A stretch of 64,000 nt of DNA from Bryobacter aggregatus MPL3. GTDB taxonomy: Bacteria > Acidobacteriota > Terriglobia > Bryobacterales > Bryobacteraceae. The DNA lies in NCBI RefSeq assembly GCF_000702445.1, contig NZ_JNIF01000003.1:3224001-3288000 (forward strand), in the 5' to 3' direction. The notes beneath the pieces are model-generated. The model searched no databases, was not told the DNA's origin, and saw only the letters and a list, made by a program, of their open reading frames with translations. This document shows, piece after piece, positions 35,449 through 43,826 of this stretch. The first letter of the stretch is position 1. Every line of letters begins with the position of its first letter. The translations under genes and the position numbers were made by a program.

Positions 35449-36357
35449 CTCCACAAACGGCGCAGCCATTTGCCGAAACGCCGATCTATTCCTTCTGCCC
35501 ATCGGAGCGAGTTCAGCCTTTGCTCTCGCTTCGCCAGTCCTCCTGAGCCCAGCGGGCTTGCTCTTCGATTTGTGACTGTAGCTCTGATGCCTAGTGGCTT
35601 CGATCTGCAAATTCGGTCTGCAACTGCCTCAGTTGGGCATCGCGTTCGCTGAGGTCCTTGCGGACGGCTTCGGCCCAGCTGATCTTCTCCTGCACCTCAT
35701 CCTGCAACTCCGCGACGCGTGCCGTGAGTGTCTTTACTTGCTGGTCCAGGTGGATTGCCCAGTAATTCCCTTCGTTGACTTCCTTTCGCAACTGCTCCAG
35801 TTGCCGGTGCTGTTCCTGCATTTGCGCTGCATCCTCCGACAAACGCTGGCAGGCCACAGCCAGCTCGCCTGCCGGCGCTACGGTGTAGGCGTCCTCCGGA
35901 TGCCGTGCCTCGAAGAGACGCGGCGCGGGTGTGGATGCCGTGCCTTGTAACCGGCATTCGGATCCCAGTAATTGAAGTCTGCCTCGACAAAGCGCAACTG
36001 CTCTGCGACGCCCGCCACACGGGCTGCCTGCTTTCCTCGTTCGAGCATCACCGGGTTCAGATTGAGGCACTCCATCGTGAAGTCGTTAAAGCCAGCCTTT
36101 TGCAAGCCCAAGGCCAGTTCCACTTCAAGATCGCAGTTGCCCGATCCGATGCTGACAAAGCTCTGGGCTCCCTGCGTCGCCTGTCTTTTCAGCGATTGGA
36201 GAAACATCCCATTTGGTCCATCAAAGCCCAGTCTTTCAAGGCGCTGCTTCAAGTAGCGGTTCGACCAGTAGTGAAAGATCGCCGGTAGTTGATGTACGTC
36301 ATCGCAGGTGTCGTAGTGCTTTCGCTCGACTTCCACCCTCGCTTGATACGTCTGCAT
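35445..36357 (-). pseudogene. Decayed SAM-methyltransferase / coiled-coil protein gene, at least three lesions
   Basis: The intact start (ATG 36355-36357) gives MQTYQARVEVERKHYD... and the first half of a class I methyltransferase domain (VSIGSGNCDLEVELALGL glycine motif; NLNPVMLERGK; RFVEADFNYWDPN). The frame is then lost at about 35900-35945, where a 13-base direct repeat lies, and the rest of the methyltransferase is missing. Coding resumes in another frame as a coiled coil (QMQEQHRQLEQLRKEV, LTARVAELQDEVQEKI). An amber TAG at 35591-35593 interrupts it, after which the same frame continues ASELQSQIEEQARWAQEDW. A further shift near 35520 leads to EQRLNSLRWAEGIDRRFGK and TAA at 35445-35447. 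Clean coiled-coil sequence on both sides of the stop and shift shows one ancestral gene. Confidence 0.85.
35898..35945. repeat. 13-base direct repeat at the pseudogene lesion
   Basis: GGATGCCGTGCCT occurs at 35898-35910 and again at 35933-35945 on the plus strand, 35 bases apart. It lies exactly where the methyltransferase frame is lost. A slippage or short-homology event could have produced the rearrangement. Confidence 0.7.
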
Positions 36358-36408
36358 TGCTCCACCATAGCGAACAGATTTCTTTGGAACCTTTACTCCG
36401 AGTTGCCG

Positions 36409-36428
36409 TATACTCAGACATCTGTATA
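36409..36428. promoter_or_regulatory. Imperfect palindrome upstream of the ADOP permease
   Basis: TATAC-T-CAGA-CA-TCTG-TATA is an inverted repeat with a one-base bulge, between the divergent pseudogene and permease starts and just before the permease ribosome-binding site (AAGGAG, 36431-36436). AT-rich palindromes of this sort bind PadR-type regulators, which often control ADOP permeases in Acidobacteriota. No padR gene is in this window, so the assignment is a guess. Confidence 0.4.
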
Positions 36429-36444
36429 TGAAGGAGCCGGATCG

Positions 36445-39069
36445 ATGTCCCTCTGGACCCGTATCAAGAACGTTGTGCGCGGCGAGCAGCTCAGCGCGGA
36501 GATTGATGAGGAACTCCACTCTCATTTAGACGAAGCAGTTTTGAGTGGCCGCGACAGGCAGGAGGCGCAACAGGCGCTCGGTTCTCCCTTGCGCCTGCGC
36601 GAGCAGAGCCGCGATGTGCGCCTCATCACCTGTCTTGATTCACTCCGGGCCGACCTCATCTTTGGTTGGCGGCAGTTGCAGAAGCGTAAGGTCAGTTCCG
36701 CCGCGGCGATCCTGTCGCTGGGGTTGGGGATCGGGGCTTGCACCGGCGCATTTCGTTTGATCGATGCGCTGCTCTTTCGTCCGCTGCCGGTGGCGAACGC
36801 TGACCGCCTGTACGCACTCACACGGCAGGGACGCGCTCCTGATGGCCGCTGGCTCTCTGGGGACGTTTGGGCTTATCCCGCGTTTCAACTGATGCGTGAG
36901 GCGGTCAAAGGCCAGGCCGAGTTGATCGCGGTCTCAAAGAGTGAGCGCACTGACCTTACTTACAAATCAGACCAGGAGATGGAGAAAGCGAATCTGCAAT
37001 TTGTCTCCGGCTGGATCTTCGACCGCTTTGGCCTCAGTCCTGCTGAGGGCCGTCTGTTTACGGAGAAAGACGATCTTCGCCCTGCCGCCCATCCTTACGC
37101 CGTGATCTCGCATGACTATTGGGCGCGGCGTTTTGCCAGTGATCCGAGCGCCGTTGGCCGCAGCTTCCGGATGGGCAATCGAGCGTTTGAGATCGTTGGT
37201 GTCGCGCCCGAAGCCTTCACCGGCACCGAGACCGGCATCATGACCGACATCTTTGTGCCGACCATGATGCACCCTGGGGTGACTCGCAACGATTGGACCT
37301 GGTTCTCGTCGCTGGCGAGTCTCGAAGCGGGCAGCGCCGTCGGGCCACTGCAAGCGCGCTTGCATGCGACCTTTCAGGCCTTTGAGACAGAACGGGCAAA
37401 AGGCTTTACTGGCATGTCCAAGGAGGCCATTGCGAAGTTTCTCGAGCCGGTGCTGGTGCTCGAGTCTGCCGCCTCCGGAGTGTCGGCTTTGCAACGCGAG
37501 TCCCGGCAGGCCCTTCTCATTCTTGGCCTGTTAGCATTTCTTGTTTTGCTCATCGCCTGTGCCAATGTCGCGAATCTGATGACCGCGCAGGCCGCATCGC
37601 GGATGCGGGAAATGGCGTTGCGTGTGTCGATTGGGGCAGGGCGGTGGCGTCTGCTCCAACTAGTACTGGTGGAGTGTGCGATGCTCGCCACTCTCGCGGC
37701 GGCGCTTGGCGCGGCCTTTGCTTCGTGGGCCGCACCTTTCGTCGTCAGCCAGCTCAATATCGGCGGCAATCCTACGCGACTGGCGCTTCCGATGGACTGG
37801 CGCGTCTTGTCATTTAGCGTGGTGGTGACGCTGCTGGTGACTGTGCTGTTCGGGCTGTCGCCTGCGCTGCGTGCCTCAGGAGTACAACCGGTTACTGCAT
37901 TGAAAGGTGGTGCAGACCCTCATGCGAAGCGCCGCCTCATGCATGCGCTCATCGCTGTGCAGGTTGCCTTCTGCTTCGTCGTGCTGTTTGCTGCGGGGCT
38001 CTTCACCGCCACCTTCGACCGGCTCTCCCATCGCTCACTTGGTTTCTCGTCGGAAGGTGTGCTCACCCTCGACACCATCGCGCAACAACCAGTGTCCCCT
38101 GTTCTCTGGGAGCAGATGGCGGAACACATGCGTTCCATGCCGGGCATCGAGAGCGCGTCTCTGGCGAGGCAGCCTCTGTTAGCGGTAAAAGGCTGGAATG
38201 GCTTTGTCTCCGTAGAGGGTGGCCCTCCTGGGCCGGAACTCGCGTTCTTTCTGGGCGTCGCGCCACGTTGGATCGAGACGATGAAGATCTCGCTCGTCGC
38301 AGGCCGTGATCTTCGCCCGGCGGACACGACGCCTGGACAGGCTCTGGTCAATGAGACTTTTGTGAAGCAGTACTTCAACGGCGCCAACCCGGTGGGCCGT
38401 CACTTCAAGAAGGGGAGCGATCTGGCTTTCGAAGTCGTCGGTGTGGTCAAGGATGCGCCTTATCGCGACATCCACGAGCCGATTCTGCCCGTCGCCTACG
38501 TGCCGCTGAATGGCCCCGGCAATCTGCTGGACGCCACTTTTGTCCTGCGCACAGCCTCGGCCAATCCGCTGGTGCTGGCCTCGACACTCCGCAATGAGAT
38601 TCCGCGCATCCGCCCCGAGCTCCGCGTCAGCAACATCCGGACACAGCTCGACATTCTGCAAGGCCAGACGGTACGGGAGCGTCTCTTGGCGATGCTGGCT
38701 TTCTTCTTTGCGATTGTTGCGTTGCTGCTGGCCTCGATCGGCTTGTACGGCGTGTTGGACTACTCGATGCTACAGCGCCGGCGGGAGATCGGCATCCGGA
38801 TGGCGATTGGCGCGGGTCCTGCGGGCATCGCCGGTCTGGTAACTAAGGATGTCTTTGCGATGGTGCTGCTTGGGGCGGTGACAGGCCTGGGGATTGGGCT
38901 GGTGGGGGTTCGTTCGCTCGAATCCCTGCTCTATGAAGTGAAGGGAACCGATCTCGGAATGCTGGCAATCCCAGCGATTGCGATTGTCGCTGCTGTGGCA
39001 CTGGCCGCTCTTCCGGCGGTGATCCATGCGCTACGTATCGATCTGGTGAGAATGCTACGGACAGAGTAG
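36445..39069 (+). CDS. Acidobacterial duplicated orphan permease (ADOP), MacB-like ABC permease
   Basis: I take ATG at 36445 (874 residues), 8 bases after AAGGAG; the frame is open further upstream without a ribosome-binding site. The N-terminus (SLWTRIKNVVRGEQLSAEIDEELHSHLDEA) is the ADOP-specific cytoplasmic domain. Two MacB-like permease halves follow, each with a periplasmic domain and FtsX-type helices: CANVANLMTAQAASRMREMALRVSIGAG in the first half and LDYSMLQRRREIGIRMAIGAG in the second. ADOPs usually lack an adjacent ATPase gene, and none is seen here. The substrate and cellular role are not established for the family. Confidence 0.93.
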   Translation: MSLWTRIKNVVRGEQLSAEIDEELHSHLDEAVLSGRDRQEAQQALGSPLRLREQSRDVRLITCLDSLRADLIFGWRQLQKRKVSSAAAILSLGLGIGACTGAFRLIDALLFRPLPVANADRLYALTRQGRAPDGRWLSGDVWAYPAFQLMREAVKGQAELIAVSKSERTDLTYKSDQEMEKANLQFVSGWIFDRFGLSPAEGRLFTEKDDLRPAAHPYAVISHDYWARRFASDPSAVGRSFRMGNRAFEIVGVAPEAFTGTETGIMTDIFVPTMMHPGVTRNDWTWFSSLASLEAGSAVGPLQARLHATFQAFETERAKGFTGMSKEAIAKFLEPVLVLESAASGVSALQRESRQALLILGLLAFLVLLIACANVANLMTAQAASRMREMALRVSIGAGRWRLLQLVLVECAMLATLAAALGAAFASWAAPFVVSQLNIGGNPTRLALPMDWRVLSFSVVVTLLVTVLFGLSPALRASGVQPVTALKGGADPHAKRRLMHALIAVQVAFCFVVLFAAGLFTATFDRLSHRSLGFSSEGVLTLDTIAQQPVSPVLWEQMAEHMRSMPGIESASLARQPLLAVKGWNGFVSVEGGPPGPELAFFLGVAPRWIETMKISLVAGRDLRPADTTPGQALVNETFVKQYFNGANPVGRHFKKGSDLAFEVVGVVKDAPYRDIHEPILPVAYVPLNGPGNLLDATFVLRTASANPLVLASTLRNEIPRIRPELRVSNIRTQLDILQGQTVRERLLAMLAFFFAIVALLLASIGLYGVLDYSMLQRRREIGIRMAIGAGPAGIAGLVTKDVFAMVLLGAVTGLGIGLVGVRSLESLLYEVKGTDLGMLAIPAIAIVAAVALAALPAVIHALRIDLVRMLRTE

Positions 39070-39089
39070 AAATTTCATTACTATAGTTT

Positions 39090-40994
39090 TTGCGCACTCT
39101 TCTGATCCTTTTCCTGCTTCTGGCATCCGTACACATTTCCTGGATTTACACCCTCGGCGCCGAGTATGACGAAGCGCTTTTCTGGCCTGCCACCGTGCGG
39201 ATGGTCTACAAATCTCCGCAGCGGCTGCTATTCCCCAGCGGAGTCTATGTTGCGGAGCGCCCTTTGCCCTTCATGCAAGCGGCTTATATCGGCGCGCTGA
39301 ACAGCTATCTTTATACGCTTCCGGTCAGCCTCTTTGGCACGACTGTGCCTGTATTCCGCTTCACCAATCTGATCCTGCTGGCGATCTTCTACGCTCTGGT
39401 CTTCCTTCTGGCGCGGCAAGTGGGCGGCACCGTCGTCGCCTGGATGGTGATTGCGCTGCTCAGCATCGATATCGAGCTTTGGCTGCAATCGATTACGAAT
39501 CAGGGGCCCTTTCTCCTCCAACTCATTGCCACTTGTCTTCTGCTGCGCTACTTCCTTCTCTATCTGGAAACCCCCAGCAAGCGATACATCCTCTATATGG
39601 CGGCAGCAATGGGGCTGGGCCTCAATGAGAAGCTGACCTATCTCTGGATCATCCTGCTGTTCCTGGTTGCGGCGGGCCTCTATTACCATCGCGAGCTCTT
39701 CAAGCGCAGACTGCTGGTGCATCTGCCCTTGGGCGTGGTTGCACTTCTGGTTCTGCTCATCCCGGTGCTGATCTATTCGTTGGGGCGCTACACCGCCACG
39801 CAGCAGTTCGCCGGGTCCCAACTCGCATGGCCCACAGATCTGCAGGTCATCCTCGGGCTTCGACTGCATTCGCTCTTTCTCCTCTTCGACGGCCAATGGA
39901 CGATGATGCACCGGGCGGCTTTGTTTCCAGTGGCGACGACGCCACGCTTTTCGCCCACCCTCGCCCTCCTCACGTTGGGGCTTGCGCTCTCACTCTGGCA
40001 GCGGAGCCGCTTACAACTCTTCTGTTACACCATCGCTGTGGGGCTCGTGGTGGCGAATCTCTTTTTCCCGGAAGGGGGCCGGCTCCACCACCTGATTCTG
40101 ATGGATCCACTTCCCCAACTCGCTGCCTGTCTGGCGATCTGGAAGGCGATCGAAAAGAAGCACGCCTGGCAGTATGCCTTGGTCTTGTTGTTGGCCTTGG
40201 GCGCAGTCTCAACAGGCCGCAATTTTTACGCCTTCCATGTCGCAGTGCAACGCAGCGGCGGATCGGGGACCTGGTCCAACCAGATCACAAAACTCTCCGA
40301 CTGGGAACTCTCGCACCCGGACCTGCATTTTGTCTATGCCTGTTGGGGCTTGGAAAATCCACTCTTTGCCAAAAGCAAGGGGGCGCACCAGCAACGGGAA
40401 TTTTTCTTCCCTCTGTTGAGCGATTCGCTGAGCCCGGATACACAGGCAGAACTGGATACTCTACTGGCTCGTCGCGACACGGTCTGGGTGACTTCCTCCA
40501 TTGATGAACTCCAGACCAAACCAGCCCAGCGCCTGTTGCAGCAAGCGGCCAGCAAGCAACTCAAGCCGGTGATCGTCCAGGAGTTCCGGGAAGGGCTCAC
40601 CAACCGGCTGCTCTTCACGGCGCTCCGCTTCCACCCCATCGAACCCGGTCCCGTTCATCCCATCCAACTCACCGCGATCAATCCGGGGCGGCTGGAAGCG
40701 CCACTGGCCGCCGATGCAGACCGCTTCCAGGTCCATCTCAACTTTCAGGGCTTGGACGGGAAGGACTCGATTCATGTAGAACTGCAGTCTGCCGACGGTG
40801 CAGTTGTCCAGCATCACTTCCGCCCGCTCGAATATTACGCGCTGCTCGACAATCGGCAGAGCTGGATTTTCGGTCCTCACCTCTATCCGGATTGGTTCTT
40901 AACCAGCTACCCGAACCCGGATAAAGTGATCTCAAAGCTGGTGGTCCGGGTGGAATCGCAAAATCCCCAAGCCTCGGTGCAGGCGATCCGTTAG
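39090..40994 (+). CDS. GT-C fold membrane glycosyltransferase (GT39/ArnT-like)
   Basis: The 634-residue protein has about 11-12 transmembrane helices in its first 370 residues, then a soluble C-terminal domain. The first periplasmic loop carries YDEALF with D27-E28, the catalytic acidic pair position of ArnT/PMT-type enzymes that use polyprenyl-phosphate sugars. The C-terminal 250 residues, probably periplasmic and beta-rich, match nothing I recognise. The start is TTG at 39090, 20 bases after the permease stop and without a clear ribosome-binding site, so it is uncertain. Its TAG stop is interlocked with the DUF411 stop (TTAG). Confidence 0.8.
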   Translation: MRTLLILFLLLASVHISWIYTLGAEYDEALFWPATVRMVYKSPQRLLFPSGVYVAERPLPFMQAAYIGALNSYLYTLPVSLFGTTVPVFRFTNLILLAIFYALVFLLARQVGGTVVAWMVIALLSIDIELWLQSITNQGPFLLQLIATCLLLRYFLLYLETPSKRYILYMAAAMGLGLNEKLTYLWIILLFLVAAGLYYHRELFKRRLLVHLPLGVVALLVLLIPVLIYSLGRYTATQQFAGSQLAWPTDLQVILGLRLHSLFLLFDGQWTMMHRAALFPVATTPRFSPTLALLTLGLALSLWQRSRLQLFCYTIAVGLVVANLFFPEGGRLHHLILMDPLPQLAACLAIWKAIEKKHAWQYALVLLLALGAVSTGRNFYAFHVAVQRSGGSGTWSNQITKLSDWELSHPDLHFVYACWGLENPLFAKSKGAHQQREFFFPLLSDSLSPDTQAELDTLLARRDTVWVTSSIDELQTKPAQRLLQQAASKQLKPVIVQEFREGLTNRLLFTALRFHPIEPGPVHPIQLTAINPGRLEAPLAADADRFQVHLNFQGLDGKDSIHVELQSADGAVVQHHFRPLEYYALLDNRQSWIFGPHLYPDWFLTSYPNPDKVISKLVVRVESQNPQASVQAIR

Positions 40995-41425
40995 TCGCCG
41001 GGGTATTTCTCAAATACCGTCGTGCGGCCTTCATTGTCCACGAGCAGAACGGAATAGGCGTCCCGCTTGGGCCCTTCCATTCCTGGGGAGCCCATCGGCA
41101 TCGCCGGGACCGCCAATCCCTTGGCTTTCGGCTTTTCCTTGAGCAGCCGGAGGACCTCCCGGGCGGGGACATGGCCTTCGATGGCATAGCCAGCAATCAC
41201 GCCGGTGTGGCAAGAACCCAGTTTTTCAGGAATCCCATACTTGGCCCGGTATTCCGCCGTGGCGGACACTTCCTTGACCGTCACCGGGATGCCATTTTTC
41301 CGGAGGTGCTCCACCCACTTTCCACAGCACCCGCATGTTGCCGTCTTGTAAACGATCATTGGCGCCACCGCTCCTTGTAAGCCCAGTGACGCCAATCCAA
41401 ACAACAAGAACTGCTTCCGATTCAT
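40991..41425 (-). CDS. DUF411 metal-binding protein, exported
   Basis: The 144-residue protein has a signal peptide (MNRKQFLLFGLASLGLQGAVA). The thioredoxin-like DUF411 domain follows, with the cysteine cluster CGCC at about residues 31-34 and LGSCHTGVIAGYAIEGHVP near 69-87, whose Cys-His may complete a metal site. DUF411 proteins occur with copper-resistance genes and are thought to bind copper or another soft metal; no other copper gene is adjacent here. The domain is complete. Confidence 0.88.
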   Translation of the reverse strand: MNRKQFLLFGLASLGLQGAVAPMIVYKTATCGCCGKWVEHLRKNGIPVTVKEVSATAEYRAKYGIPEKLGSCHTGVIAGYAIEGHVPAREVLRLLKEKPKAKGLAVPAMPMGSPGMEGPKRDAYSVLLVDNEGRTTVFEKYPGD

Positions 41426-41448
41426 AATCCCAGTTTACCGGGATTGTT

Positions 41449-42981
41449 TTAGCCCTCTGTCGCTTCTCGCGCGCGGAAGCGCTCTACCAGCCTCGGCCAA
41501 TCCACCACCACCTTGCCCCCATTATCGCGATGCGCGGTCATCCATTCCTGAAGTAGGTCCAGACAGGAATGATCCAAATAGACCAGATCTTCAAAATGGA
41601 TATGCAACTCACTATTGGCCGCCACCCGATCGAGGGTATCGGCCAGCACCGGGAGTCGTAGGAAGGTGGCTGAGCCAGTCAGGTACAGGTCGCTGCGGCC
41701 GGAGTGATGGGTAATCAGTTTCACCCCAACGCGTGATGCCTTGTAGATCATCTTGATGAAGGTGAGTCCAATGCCGAGCATGACGCCAGTGAGCAGGTCG
41801 AAGGCGACCACGCCGATCAGCGTTGCGCTATAGATCACGACGGGAATCCAGCCATAGGAGACCAGCCGCCGCACATGATCGAAGTTGACCAGTTTCCATC
41901 CCGTCAACACGAGGATCGCGGCCAGGGCGGAAGTGGGAATCCGCTCAAGCCAGTGTGGCACCAGCATCACAGTAGCCAATAGCCAGCCACCGTGCATCAC
42001 CGAAGACCAGCGCGTCTGTGCGCCAGCCTGGACATTGGCGCTGGAGCGTACAATCACGCCTGTCATGGGGACGGAACCAAGCACGCCGCAAAGGAAGTTG
42101 CCCGCACCCTGGGCCATGAGTTCCCGGTCGTAATTGGTCCGCAGATTCCGCCTTCCGCTTGCCGCCACCATCTTGTCCACTGCCGCTGCACTGAGGAGTG
42201 TTTCGGCGCTGGCAATAAAGGCGAGAGCGGCAGCTTCTGCCCAATACCTCCAGTTCCCAATGCCCGCCAGGGTTTCGGAGTTGGGCAGCTTGAGATTTTC
42301 AATCAGGTTATCCGGGATCGCAACATGCCGGATCTCGAGCTTCAGGAAGTAGCTCGCTCCGGCGGCTGCAAGCAGTCCTACCAGAGGACCTGGCAGAAAA
42401 TGCAGTCCGGCGGGCCGGAAACGATTCCACCCCAACATGACGACGATGGTGAGGAGTCCAATCAATGCGGCCGTCTCGTGAACACTGCCATTGATTGGAA
42501 AGATGCCATCGAAGATGGCCGAAGGAATCGAAAGCAGGTTCTGGATACCGCTTCCCTTGGGCGAATCGTCCACCACCACATGAAACTGCCCGACCATGAT
42601 CAGGACACCGATGCCGGCAAGCATGCCGTATACGACGGCCGGTGAGATTGCACGAAACCACTGTCCTGTCCGCAGAAGTCCGGCGCCCACTTGCAGAACG
42701 CCCGCCATCATCAGGATCATCCCCAGAGCAGCCAATCCGTGTTCCTGGATCAACTGAAATACCAACACCACCAAGCCCGCAGCCGGACCACTCACCTGCA
42801 GTGGAGAACCGGCAATCGAACCCACAACCAAGCCACCCAAAATCCCCGTAATCAGTCCCATCGCCGGAGGCACCCCGGATGCGATGGCCACTCCCAAACA
42901 GAGTGGCAAGGCGACTAGAAATACAACAAAGCTAGCTAAAAAATCTTTTCCAAAAGTCGGTGGAACGAGAACTCTGCTCAC
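41449..42981 (-). CDS. SulP-family anion (probable bicarbonate) transporter with C-terminal STAS-like region
   Basis: The 510-residue protein begins with GTG at 42979-42981, five bases after GGAGG, and overlaps the carbonic anhydrase stop (GTGA). The membrane part shows SulP hallmarks: FVVFLVALPLCLGVAIASGVPPAMGLITGI, AGSPLQVSGPAAGL, and ASAETLLSAAAVDKM. The last 90 residues (LYLTGSATFLRLPVLADTL, then VYLDHSCLDLLQEW) look like a STAS domain. Coupled translation with a beta-carbonic anhydrase strongly suggests HCO3- as substrate, as in SulP/BicA-type importers, though sulfate cannot be excluded. Confidence 0.92.
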   Translation of the reverse strand: MSRVLVPPTFGKDFLASFVVFLVALPLCLGVAIASGVPPAMGLITGILGGLVVGSIAGSPLQVSGPAAGLVVLVFQLIQEHGLAALGMILMMAGVLQVGAGLLRTGQWFRAISPAVVYGMLAGIGVLIMVGQFHVVVDDSPKGSGIQNLLSIPSAIFDGIFPINGSVHETAALIGLLTIVVMLGWNRFRPAGLHFLPGPLVGLLAAAGASYFLKLEIRHVAIPDNLIENLKLPNSETLAGIGNWRYWAEAAALAFIASAETLLSAAAVDKMVAASGRRNLRTNYDRELMAQGAGNFLCGVLGSVPMTGVIVRSSANVQAGAQTRWSSVMHGGWLLATVMLVPHWLERIPTSALAAILVLTGWKLVNFDHVRRLVSYGWIPVVIYSATLIGVVAFDLLTGVMLGIGLTFIKMIYKASRVGVKLITHHSGRSDLYLTGSATFLRLPVLADTLDRVAANSELHIHFEDLVYLDHSCLDLLQEWMTAHRDNGGKVVVDWPRLVERFRAREATEG

Positions 42982-43637
42982 AGGATCCTCCGACGGCGCC
43001 GTGGCGTGGCGTTCGGAATGTGCTCTTCCGACAATGGGACAAATGCACCCTGGTCGGCATCGTACGAAAGAACATGCCCGTTCTCAATTTCAAAGACCCA
43101 CCCAAACAAATTCATATCACCCGTTGATAATGCGGCTGCGACACTCGGGTGCGTGCGCAGGTGTTCCAGTTGTGCGAGGACGTTCTCCTCCACCATGGTT
43201 CTCGCTTTCTGTTCCTCGGTGAGGTCTTTATATCCCGCGGTCACGCGCCGTGCACTCTCAGCATGGTTGAGCCATACTTTCACGATCGGCATGCTCGTGA
43301 CCTTTTCGGGATGCAAGACCGCATCCATGGCACCGCAATGCGTGTGTCCGCAAACAATGATGTTTTTTACCCCGAGGGCCATCACCGCGTACTCAATGGT
43401 GGCCGAAACGCCTCCCATCAGTTCTCCGTAAGGCGGGATGATGTTCCCTGCATTCCGGATGGTGAACAGATCTCCTGCATCCGAATCGGTCATGTCGTTT
43501 GGCACGACACGGGAATCCGAACAGGTAATAAACAGCGCTCGAGGAAACTGCCGAGCGATTAGCTTGTCAAAAAACTCTTTTCGTTTTGGGTAGATCTCAG
43601 TCTCAAAACGAAGCACACCCCGTGTTAGTTCTTTCAT
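42978..43637 (-). CDS. Beta-class carbonic anhydrase
   Basis: The 219-residue enzyme hydrates CO2 to bicarbonate. All active-site elements are visible: C39 and the Asp-Arg dyad D41-R43 in CSDSR, and H98 and C101 in CGHTHCG. A G-N-I-I-P-P segment lies around residues 64-69. GAAGGAAT lies 7 bases before the ATG. It is the first gene of a two-gene unit with the SulP transporter, linked by a GTGA overlap. Together they would exchange CO2 and bicarbonate across the membrane, for pH balance or anaplerotic carboxylation. Confidence 0.95.
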   Translation of the reverse strand: MKELTRGVLRFETEIYPKRKEFFDKLIARQFPRALFITCSDSRVVPNDMTDSDAGDLFTIRNAGNIIPPYGELMGGVSATIEYAVMALGVKNIIVCGHTHCGAMDAVLHPEKVTSMPIVKVWLNHAESARRVTAGYKDLTEEQKARTMVEENVLAQLEHLRTHPSVAAALSTGDMNLFGWVFEIENGHVLSYDADQGAFVPLSEEHIPNATPRRRRRIL

Positions 43638-43701
43638 TAAGATTCCTTCTTATGTTCCAAGAATACTATGCCCGTGTATTCCGATGGTAAACTAGGTGCT
43701 T

Positions 43702-43808
43702 GCCAGGCTCCGGGCTCCGTGCAACGGGCGACTGCAAACCCCGCCAGGTCCGGAAGGAAGCAACGGTAGTGGTTTAGCCTGTGTGCCGCGGATCACCCGG
43801 GGTCTGGC
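43702..43808 (+). ncRNA. ffs: Signal recognition particle RNA (small bacterial 4.5S type)
   Basis: The conserved SRP domain IV is present at about 43745-43785: CCAGGTCCGGAAGGAAGC, with the GGAA tetraloop, and CAACGG after it. The ends pair: GCCAGGCTCCGGG (43702-43714) with CCCGGGGTCTGGC (43796-43808), allowing one G-U pair and one mismatch-like position. The result is a single long hairpin of about 107 bases. It lies 18 bases upstream of dnaX, a common ffs-dnaX-ebfC-recR arrangement. The exact ends are estimated from the stem. Confidence 0.93.
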
Positions 43809-43826
43809 TATTCTGTTTTCCCTCCT

